Assembly (NCBI GenBank): GCA_023453335.1
Contig: JAEXTU010000290.1
Span: 1 to 5,483 of the forward strand
From: Pseudomonadota bacterium
Lineage (GTDB): Bacteria > Desulfobacterota > Desulfovibrionia > Desulfovibrionales > Desulfovibrionaceae
Direction: 5' to 3'
DNA: 5,483 nucleotides
A program made the translations under genes and the position numbers. The notes beneath the pieces were generated by a model. That model was not told the origin of the DNA and searched no databases. It saw only the letters and a program-made list of their open reading frames with translations. Below, in pieces: positions 1 to 5,483 of the stretch; the first letter of the stretch is position 1, and each line of letters starts with the position of its first letter.

Positions 1-1143
1 CCCGAACTCTCGCCCGTGAACTGGGCCTCACTGGCCTGCGCGGCCGGACCCGAGACGCACGGGGTCTTCGGCTTCACCCGCCTGGACCCGGCCAGCTTCA
101 ACGTCTCCCTCATGGATTCCACCTGGATCGCGGCCCCCACCCTCTTCGACCGGCTCTCGGAGCGCGGCCTGACCAGCAAGGCCCTGAACCTGCCCGGCCT
201 GGCCCCGGCCCGGCCCCTGCGCGGCATGCTGGTGGCCGGCTTCCCAGCTCGGGACCTGGCCTCGGCCGTGTACCCCCCGCCCCTGGCCCGGCTGCTCGCC
301 GCCCGGGGCTACGCCATCGAGCCCGACACCGCGGCCGGGCTCACCGCCCCCGACCGCCTGCTGGCCGGGCTCACCGCCTCCCTGGCCGGCCGCCGGGCCG
401 GCCTGGACCTGCTCTGGCCTGACCTGGCCTGGGATTTCTTCGCCTACGTGCTCACCGAGACCGACCGGCTCTTCCACTTCCTGTTCGACGCCTTGGAGGA
501 GCCCGGCCACCCCCTGCACCTGGCCTGCGCCGCCCTGGTCCGCCGTTGGGACGCGGCCGTGGGCGACTTCCTGGACCGTTTCGCCGCCCTGCCCGCGCCC
601 AAGCGCCTGCTGGCCATGGCCGACCACGGCTTCACCCGGCTCACGGCCGAGGTGGACCTGAATGCCTGGCTGCGCGGGCACGGCCTGCTCCGCCTCTCGG
701 GCATTCCCCGCCACGAGCTGGACGCCGGCGTGGTGGCACAGGGCTCCCAGGCGTTCGCCCTGGACCCGGGCCGGCTCTTCCTGCTCACCCCGGACCGCTT
801 CCCCCGCGGCGGCCTGGCCAGGACCCTGGCCGCGGACCTGGCCGAGTCCCTGCGCCGCCAGCTCCTGGACCTGCGCTGGGAGGGCCGGCCAGTCCTGCGG
901 GCCGTGCACCGCGGCGCGGACCTCTACCCCGGCAGCGCCTCGCCCCACCGGCCGGACCTGGTCTGCGAGCCCGAGCCCGGCTTCTCCCTCACCGCCAAGC
1001 TCGACCGCAGCGAGGTCTTCTCCCGGCACGGCCGCACCGGGGTGCACACCGTGGAGGACGCCTTCTTCTATGATTCCGAGGGGGCGGCCTCGCAGCGCGT
1101 GCGCGACGTGGGCCGGCTGGTGCTGGACTTTTTCGGGGCGTGA
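1..1143 (+). CDS. Alkaline phosphatase superfamily hydrolase (type I phosphodiesterase/nucleotide pyrophosphatase-like), 5' partial
   Basis: The frame is open from base 1 to a TGA at 1141-1143, so the N-terminus lies outside the window. The GTG at 16 sits inside a conserved motif and is not the true start. The visible 380 residues begin PELSPVNWASLACAAGPETHGVFGF, which matches the nucleophile loop of metal-dependent phosphodiesterases (usually a T/S-P-x-x-W core followed by G-x-H-G-I/V-F). The likely nucleophile is the Ser at 10-12. Later metal-ligand motifs are present in order: TETDRLFH (Asp 463-465, His 475-477), ADHGF (Asp 622-624, His 625-627) and GVHTVED (His 1045-1047). The first metal-binding Asp, expected near the N-terminus, is off-window. 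The family hydrolyses phosphate mono- or diesters using two metal ions; the substrate here cannot be told. No membrane segment is visible in this part. The helicase gene follows after 27 bp, suggesting co-transcription. Confidence 0.85.
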   Translation, partial: PELSPVNWASLACAAGPETHGVFGFTRLDPASFNVSLMDSTWIAAPTLFDRLSERGLTSKALNLPGLAPARPLRGMLVAGFPARDLASAVYPPPLARLLAARGYAIEPDTAAGLTAPDRLLAGLTASLAGRRAGLDLLWPDLAWDFFAYVLTETDRLFHFLFDALEEPGHPLHLACAALVRRWDAAVGDFLDRFAALPAPKRLLAMADHGFTRLTAEVDLNAWLRGHGLLRLSGIPRHELDAGVVAQGSQAFALDPGRLFLLTPDRFPRGGLARTLAADLAESLRRQLLDLRWEGRPVLRAVHRGADLYPGSASPHRPDLVCEPEPGFSLTAKLDRSEVFSRHGRTGVHTVEDAFFYDSEGAASQRVRDVGRLVLDFFGA

Positions 1144-1170
1144 CCGCAAGATGCGCGGCGGAAGCAGGCC

Positions 1171-3411
1171 GTGATCGATTTCGCAAAGCAGCTCAATCCC
1201 GCCCAGTGGGAAGCCGTGCGCTCGCCGGGGGGGCCCATGCTGGTCATTGCCGGCGCGGGCTCGGGCAAGACCCGGACCATCGTGTACCGTTTGGCCTGGC
1301 TGGTGGGACAGGGGGTCGCGCCGGACTCCATCCTGCTGCTGACCTTCACGCGCAAGGCCGCGGCCCAGATGCTGGAGCGGGCCTCGGCGCTCCTGGGCTC
1401 CGAGGGCGCAGCCCTGGCCGGGGTGCAGGGCGGCACCTTCCACTCCTTCGCGTTTTCCCTGCTGCGCCGCTTCCCGGGCGCCCTGGGCCGAGACCGGCTC
1501 ACGGTCATGGACCAGTCCGAGGCCCAGGCCGCGGTGGCGAACGTCCGCGACGAGCTGGGCCTGGCCAGGGGCGACAAGTCCTTTCCCAAGCGGGCCATGG
1601 TCCTGGCCCTCATCTCCAAGGCCCGCAACAAGGAGTTGCCCCTGGAGGAAATCCTCTCAGCCGAGGCCTTCCACCTGCTGCCCCACGTGCCGGCCCTGGC
1701 CCAGATCGCCGCGGGCTACGAGAAATACAAGGCCGAGAGCGGCCTGCTCGACTACGACGACCTGCTCTCCGGCCTGGAGAAGCTGCTCGCCACCCACGAG
1801 CCCGCCCGGGAGTGGGTGCGCCGCCGCATCAGCCATGTCATGGTGGACGAGTACCAGGACACCAACCCGGTGCAGGCCCGCCTGGTCCGGCTGCTGGCCG
1901 GCGAGGGGGGCAACGTCATGGCCGTGGGCGACGACGCCCAGTCCATCTATGCCTTCCGCGGCGCGGACGTGCAGAACATCCTGCGCTTCCCCAGGGACTT
2001 CCCGGGCGCGAGCCTGGTGCGCCTGGAGCAGAACTACCGCTCCACCCAGCCCATCCTGGACCTGACCAACGCCCTGCTGGCCCAGGCCCGGGAGCGCTAC
2101 GACAAGAACCTGTTCACCAGGCGGGCGGGCGGGCCGCGGCCCCGGCTTATCCGCCCCCTGTCCGACCGCACCCAGGCCCAGGTGGTGGCCAAGCTGGTCA
2201 TGGAGCTGGCCCGGGACCGCCCCCTGCACGACATCGCGGTGCTCTTTCGCGCCTCGTACCACGCCTTCCCCCTGGAGGCGGTGCTGAACCGCATGGGGGT
2301 CAAGTACCAGAAGTTCGGCGGGGTGCGCTTCACCGAGGCCGCCCACGTGCGGGACGTGCTGGCCTATTTGCGCCTGCTGGTGAACCCCGCGGACGGCCCG
2401 GCCTTTGCCCGCATCCTGGAGCACGTCAGGGGCGTGGGCCCCAAGACCTGCTCCGGCCTGCACGCGGCGCTGCTGGCCGGCGAGGCGGGCGCGGTCAAGC
2501 ACGCCTGCGCCAGGCGGCCCGAGGTGGCCGCCATCCTGGAGTTCGTGGACGGCCTGCGCAAGCGCCCGGCCGCCCCGGCCGCGCTCCTGGAGCGCATCGT
2601 CGAGCACTACAAGCCCATTCTCCGGGAAAAACACCCCGACGACTTCCCCACCCGGGAGTCCGGCCTGGAGCAGCTTCTCAAGATCGCGGCCGAGTACCGC
2701 GACCCGGCCCAGTTCCTGGCCGACCTCTCCCTGGAGAGCCCGGACGAGGACGAAGGACGCGGCCGGGAGAACGCCCTGGTGCTCTCCACGGTGCACTCGG
2801 CCAAGGGCCTGGAGTGGTCCGCGGTGCTGGTCATCGACCTGGTGGAGGAGCGCTTCCCCTCGCGCCACGCCATGAACCGGCCCGAGGACCTGGAGGAGGA
2901 GCGCCGCCTGCTCTACGTGGCCTGCACCCGGGCGCGGGACTCGCTCACCCTGTTCGTGCCCGCCGCGGTGGGCAACTTCGCCGGGGGCAGCGACCCGGCC
3001 GCGGCCAGCCCCTTCGTGGCCGCCCTGCCCGGCAGCGCCTACGAGGAGTGGCGGGAGAGCTACGTGGGCGGCCTGACCCAGGTGCAGGCCCGCACCCCGG
3101 ACCTGGGGTTCTACGCATCACGCGCTTCCGGGGCCGTGCCCCGCAGGCCGGAGCCCGACCCCGGGGTGGACCCCGAGTCCCGGCACGGCGGCTCCCAGCT
3201 CCCCCCGGACGAGGCCCCGGCCCCGGCCGTTCCTGCGGCTCCCGCGGCGCCGGCGGCCGCGCCGGGCCGGCTGGGCTACTGCCGGCACAAGATCTTCGGC
3301 CGAGGCAAGATCATCGCCGCGCCGGGGCCAGACAAGTTCAAGGTCAATTTCCCCGGGTTCGGGGTCAAGGTCATCCTGCGCGACTACCTGGAACTGGAGG
3401 CCGAGGGCTGA
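1171..3411 (+). CDS. UvrD/PcrA-like superfamily 1A ATP-dependent DNA helicase
   Basis: This 746-residue protein is close to the usual size of UvrD/PcrA (about 720). SF1A motifs appear in order: Q motif LNPAQ (8-12), Walker A AGAGSGKT (27-34), Ia LTFTRKAAA (57-65), Walker B DEYQD (226-230), III GDDAQSIYAFRGA (253-265), IV NYRS (288-291), V VHSAKGLEW (541-549) and VI RRLLYVACTRAR (578-589). Residues of about 651-700 form a Pro/Ala-rich, probably disordered linker. Residues 701-743 (YCRHKIFGRGKI..., then FKVNFPGFGVKVIL) match the C-terminal Tudor-like domain of PcrA/UvrD. The family translocates 3'-5' on single-stranded DNA and acts in excision repair, mismatch repair or clearing of stalled complexes. 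GTG 1171 is the first possible start: the upstream gene's stop is in the same frame and no ATG, GTG or TTG codon lies between in that frame. The Shine-Dalgarno is weak (GGAAG, 1160-1164). Motif III reads GDDAQ and motif V LEW, where E. coli UvrD has GDDDQ and LEF, so this may be a paralogue and no symbol is assigned. Confidence 0.95.
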   Translation: MIDFAKQLNPAQWEAVRSPGGPMLVIAGAGSGKTRTIVYRLAWLVGQGVAPDSILLLTFTRKAAAQMLERASALLGSEGAALAGVQGGTFHSFAFSLLRRFPGALGRDRLTVMDQSEAQAAVANVRDELGLARGDKSFPKRAMVLALISKARNKELPLEEILSAEAFHLLPHVPALAQIAAGYEKYKAESGLLDYDDLLSGLEKLLATHEPAREWVRRRISHVMVDEYQDTNPVQARLVRLLAGEGGNVMAVGDDAQSIYAFRGADVQNILRFPRDFPGASLVRLEQNYRSTQPILDLTNALLAQARERYDKNLFTRRAGGPRPRLIRPLSDRTQAQVVAKLVMELARDRPLHDIAVLFRASYHAFPLEAVLNRMGVKYQKFGGVRFTEAAHVRDVLAYLRLLVNPADGPAFARILEHVRGVGPKTCSGLHAALLAGEAGAVKHACARRPEVAAILEFVDGLRKRPAAPAALLERIVEHYKPILREKHPDDFPTRESGLEQLLKIAAEYRDPAQFLADLSLESPDEDEGRGRENALVLSTVHSAKGLEWSAVLVIDLVEERFPSRHAMNRPEDLEEERRLLYVACTRARDSLTLFVPAAVGNFAGGSDPAAASPFVAALPGSAYEEWRESYVGGLTQVQARTPDLGFYASRASGAVPRRPEPDPGVDPESRHGGSQLPPDEAPAPAVPAAPAAPAAAPGRLGYCRHKIFGRGKIIAAPGPDKFKVNFPGFGVKVILRDYLELEAEG

Positions 3412-3450
3412 CCCGCCCGCGCGGCCCGTGCCCCAGGCGGCCGTGATTCC

Positions 3451-3465
3451 CGGCCCGGCCCGGCC
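3451..3465. repeat. Three tandem CGGCC units
   Basis: Three perfect copies of the pentamer CGGCC follow one another between the helicase stop and the candidate promoter. This is a very short tandem repeat in G+C-rich spacer DNA and may be chance. No function is inferred. Confidence 0.55.
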
Positions 3466-3497
3466 ACGTCCCAGCGGCCTTTGCTTGCACGGGGCTG

Positions 3498-3525
3498 TTG
3501 ACTTGCGCCCCCGATAGGGTAGAAA
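3498..3525 (+). promoter_or_regulatory. Candidate sigma70-type promoter for the adenylate cyclase gene
   Basis: TTGACT (3498-3503) matches five of six bases of the -35 consensus. After a 16-bp spacer, TAGAAA (3520-3525) matches four of six bases of the -10 consensus. This lies in an A+T-richer dip within very G+C-rich DNA, just ahead of the next gene. Transcription would start near 3532 and leave a leader of about 80 nt before the ATG at 3612. The match is suggestive only, but it implies the cyclase is transcribed separately from the helicase. Confidence 0.45.
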
Positions 3526-3541
3526 TATGGGAAGGTCGGCC

Positions 3542-3559
3542 AGGGTGTTAGCACCTTTT
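3542..3559 (+). other. Small hairpin plus T-run in the presumed leader
   Basis: AGGGTG (3542-3547) can pair with CACCTT (3552-3557) across a TTAG loop, with one G-U pair. The run TTTT (3556-3559) overlaps the 3' arm. The shape recalls a weak intrinsic terminator or attenuator about 10 nt after the presumed transcription start, but the stem has only six pairs. It may be chance. Confidence 0.25.
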
Positions 3560-3600
3560 ATAGGTCCGGCCGCCGGCCACTCTCCAGCAAACGTCGTCCC

Positions 3601-3606
3601 GGGGGA
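3601..3606 (+). promoter_or_regulatory. Shine-Dalgarno of the adenylate cyclase gene
   Basis: GGGGGA lies five bases before the ATG at 3612 and supports that start. A second in-frame ATG at 3624 (Met5) has no comparable site. No ATG, GTG or TTG codon occurs in frame between the upstream TAG (3561-3563) and 3612. Confidence 0.6.
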
Positions 3607-3611
3607 TCAGG

Positions 3612-5483
3612 ATGCTCTCGAAAATGCTCGGCCTTGCGTCCCACGAAGAAGAGATAGTCTGCGACTACAACGCCCTCATCGGCGAGGCCCTGGTCGCGGA
3701 ACAGGTCATCACCCCGGAGAAGCTCTCCCGCGCCCTCAAGGCGGCCCAGGACGACGCCAGCTACAAGCACCTGGCCCAGGCCGTGGTCAAGCTGCGCCTG
3801 GCCGCGGAAAAGGACGTGGTGGCGGCCCTGAACCGGGCCTACGAGGTGAACATCACCTCCATCGGCGACGACGTGAACCAGATCCTCTGCAACAAGCTCG
3901 CGTCTTCCAAGGGATTCCTGGCCAACCTGCGCATCCCCATCCGGGTCAAACTCTCCCTGGCCCTGACCCTGTTCCTGGTGTTCTTCACCCTCATCCTGTC
4001 CTACTTCATCCTGTCCCGGCAGTCGGACAACCTCTACGCCGAGAGCGTCAAGGCCGGTAAGATCTCCCTGAACTACTTCACCAACCAGGCCAAGGTGCCG
4101 CTGCTCAACGACGACCCGCTCACCCTGAACAGCCTGTCCAAGGACGTGATCAACGCCGAGGGCATCATCTATTCCGTGGTGGTGGACCGCGACGGCCTGG
4201 TCAAGGCCCACAGCGACCTGGGCTGGGTGGGCAAACCCTTCACCCAGGCCGGCACCCAGGCCCCGCCCACGGTGGACGGCGATATCACCTACTACAAGCG
4301 CGTCCTGCCCACCGGCGAGGAGATCCTGGACCTCAACCGGCCCATCACCTACCAGGACAAGATCTTCGGCATCGCCCACGTGGGCCTGGCGCTCTCCTTC
4401 ATCACCGAGAAGATCGCCACCGAGCGGCGCTTCATCGTGTACATCGCGCTCCTCTTCTTCGCCGCGGGCATCGCGGTGACGACCATCATGGGCATCAGCT
4501 TCTCCCGGCCCATCTCCAAGCTGGTGAACGCCACCCGGGAGATTTCCAGCGGCAACTTCCAGCACCGGGTGGAGTTCAAGCGCAAGGACGAGTTCGACGA
4601 CCTGGCCAACGCGTTCAATTACATGAGCCACGAACTCTGGCTCAAGTCCATCATGCGGGAGAGCTTCGGCCGCTACGTGTCCAACGTGATCCGCGACCTC
4701 ATCCTGGCCGACCCCGAGAACGTCTGGCTCAAGGGTGTGAAGAACGAAGCCACCATCATGTTCGCCGACGTGCGCGGTTTCACCAAGTACTCCGAGACCA
4801 ACGACCCGGCGGTCATAGTGGAGCAGCTCAACCAGTTCTTCGACGTGGCCGCCAAGCACATCGAGGCCAACGGCGGCTACATCGACAAGTTCATCGGCGA
4901 CGAGGTGCTGGCGGTGTTCGGCGGCCTGCCCGACTCCGGCCCGGACCACCCGCTCCAGGCGGTGCGCGCCTGCTGGGCCATGCAGCAGGAGCTGGCCACC
5001 AAGTCCGGGGACAACCCGCTCATGAAGCGGGTGGGCGCCTCGGTGAACACCGGCACCGTGGTGTCGGGCAACATCGGCTCCGAGGTGCGCATGGAGTACA
5101 CGGTCATCGGCGACACCGTGAACGTGTGCTCCCGCCTGAACGGCCTGGCCGAGGCCGGCCGCATTGTGCTCAGCGAATCCGCCTTCGCCAAGGTCCAGAA
5201 CCTGGTGGAGGTCACCGAACTCCAGCCCCAGATGGTCAAGGGCAAGTCCAAGCCCCTGCAGGTCTTCGTCATCGACCGGGTGGTGAACCAGGGCGAGAAG
5301 CCCCGGCCGCCCATCCGCTACGTGGGCGAGGCCTCGGAAGGCCCCAAGGCCAAGTCCGGCCCGGAATACATGAAGTGGCTGGCCGAGCAGGAGGCCCTGA
5401 ACAAGGCCCAGGAGGCCGGCGGAGCACCCGCCCCGGCCGCGGCTCCGGCGGCCCCCGCCGCACCCAAGCCCGCCGCTCCGCCC
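3612..5483 (+). CDS. Membrane-bound class III adenylate cyclase with N-terminal MshEN-like domain, Cache-like sensor and HAMP, 3' partial
   Basis: The frame is open from ATG 3612 to the window edge (624 codons, no stop). Residues of about 20-88 (LIGEALVAEQVITPEKLSRAL..., then HLAQAVVKLRLAAEKDVVAAL) resemble the paired-repeat MshEN/GspE N-terminal domain. TM1 is at about 114-134. Residues 136-273 form an extracytoplasmic sensor with a single-Cache-like core (IIYSVVVDRDGLVKAHSDLGWVGK, split here as residues 185-200 and 201-208). TM2 is at about 274-296 and HAMP at about 297-342 (SRPI, then DEFDDLANAFNYM). A linker with FGRYVS (352-357) leads to the cyclase domain (about 377-555). Visible catalytic residues are metal ligands Asp386 (FADVRGFT) and Asp430 (FIGDE), adenine-selecting Lys426 and Thr497 (EYTVIGD), and transition-state Asn504 and Arg508. 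Thr497 in place of Asp is the class IIIb signature. The predicted reaction is ATP to cAMP plus pyrophosphate on the cytoplasmic face. A charged segment (about 578-602) and an Ala/Pro-rich tail (605 onward) continue past the edge. Cyclase identity is firm; the N-terminal domain and the ligand are inferred. Confidence 0.93.
   Translation, partial: MLSKMLGLASHEEEIVCDYNALIGEALVAEQVITPEKLSRALKAAQDDASYKHLAQAVVKLRLAAEKDVVAALNRAYEVNITSIGDDVNQILCNKLASSKGFLANLRIPIRVKLSLALTLFLVFFTLILSYFILSRQSDNLYAESVKAGKISLNYFTNQAKVPLLNDDPLTLNSLSKDVINAEGIIYSVVVDRDGLVKAHSDLGWVGKPFTQAGTQAPPTVDGDITYYKRVLPTGEEILDLNRPITYQDKIFGIAHVGLALSFITEKIATERRFIVYIALLFFAAGIAVTTIMGISFSRPISKLVNATREISSGNFQHRVEFKRKDEFDDLANAFNYMSHELWLKSIMRESFGRYVSNVIRDLILADPENVWLKGVKNEATIMFADVRGFTKYSETNDPAVIVEQLNQFFDVAAKHIEANGGYIDKFIGDEVLAVFGGLPDSGPDHPLQAVRACWAMQQELATKSGDNPLMKRVGASVNTGTVVSGNIGSEVRMEYTVIGDTVNVCSRLNGLAEAGRIVLSESAFAKVQNLVEVTELQPQMVKGKSKPLQVFVIDRVVNQGEKPRPPIRYVGEASEGPKAKSGPEYMKWLAEQEALNKAQEAGGAPAPAAAPAAPAAPKPAAPP

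Larger units (their letters stand above)
3412..3611. other. Intergenic region upstream of the adenylate cyclase gene
   Basis: This 200-bp gap has no supportable gene. The left part (3412-3480) is extremely G+C-rich and includes three tandem CGGCC units. From about 3495 the sequence becomes richer in A+T, with a candidate promoter (3498-3525), a small hairpin with a T-run (3542-3559) and the ribosome binding site of the next gene (3601-3606). No convincing intrinsic terminator for the helicase gene was found. An in-frame TAG at 3561-3563 shows that the cyclase frame does not extend further upstream. Confidence 0.8.

Noticed and set aside
28..1443. 471-codon open frame on the - strand
   Set aside because: It lies antisense to the hydrolase and the helicase start, has Gly/Gln/Val-rich low-complexity composition with no recognisable motif, and is typical of a shadow frame in high-GC DNA.
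1140..3446. 768-codon open frame on the + strand, slightly longer than the helicase frame
   Set aside because: It is a frame-shifted shadow of the helicase, with Arg/Gly/Pro/Ala-rich sequence and no domain. The overlapping frame from 1171 carries every SF1 helicase motif.
3424..3493. Inverted repeat CCCGTGC (3424-3430) and GCACGGG (3487-3493) as a helicase terminator
   Set aside because: The arms are 56 bases apart and are not followed by a T-run, so this does not look like an intrinsic terminator.
3510..3517. CCCGATAG as a sigma28 (FliA) -10 element
   Set aside because: It matches six of eight bases of GCCGATAA, but the region 11 bp upstream (GGGGCTGT) bears no likeness to the required -35 element.
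3527..4060. 177-codon + strand frame beginning with ATG at 3527
   Set aside because: It starts at the candidate -10 region, lacks a ribosome binding site, is Arg/Pro/Gly-rich and overlaps the true cyclase gene in another frame.
3558..4949. 463-codon open frame on the - strand
   Set aside because: It is antisense to the cyclase, Val/Gly/Asp/His-rich and without motifs. The + strand frame is clearly the coding one.

Overview
This is a high-GC bacterial window with G/C at most third codon positions, and all three real genes lie on the + strand. It carries the 3' part of an alkaline-phosphatase-superfamily hydrolase gene (1-1143), a complete UvrD/PcrA-type DNA helicase gene (1171-3411), a 200-bp intergenic stretch with a plausible promoter, and the 5' part of a membrane-bound class III adenylate cyclase gene (3612-5483) that runs off the right edge. 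GC content, codon use and the two-transmembrane sensor cyclase would suit a deltaproteobacterium of the Desulfovibrio group. That assignment is inferred from overall character and not from a marker gene.

Region by region: the hydrolase lacks its N-terminus but keeps a probable Ser nucleophile and the later metal ligands. The helicase starts 27 bp after it with a GTG codon, on the same strand with no terminator between, so the two probably form an operon. Their functional link is not evident. The helicase has the SF1A motifs in order, a long Pro/Ala-rich linker, and a small C-terminal Tudor-like domain of the kind that contacts RNA polymerase in PcrA/UvrD.

Bases 3412-3611 contain a short CGGCC tandem repeat, a TTGACT/TAGAAA sigma70-like promoter and a small hairpin followed by four Ts in the presumed leader. 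The cyclase then begins at an ATG with a GGGGGA Shine-Dalgarno. Its layout is: a cytoplasmic N-terminal domain resembling the MshEN/GspE N-terminal fold, TM1, an extracytoplasmic single-Cache-like sensor, TM2, HAMP, a class IIIb-type cyclase domain with all expected catalytic residues, and an Ala/Pro-rich tail. It has the look of a receptor that turns an external signal, perhaps also an internal one, into cAMP.

No RNA genes, mobile elements or CRISPR arrays were seen. The most interesting item is the cyclase's N-terminal domain: it keeps the repeat pattern of c-di-GMP-binding MshEN domains but has lost the key Arg and Gly positions. I see no strong case for a wholly new system in this window.
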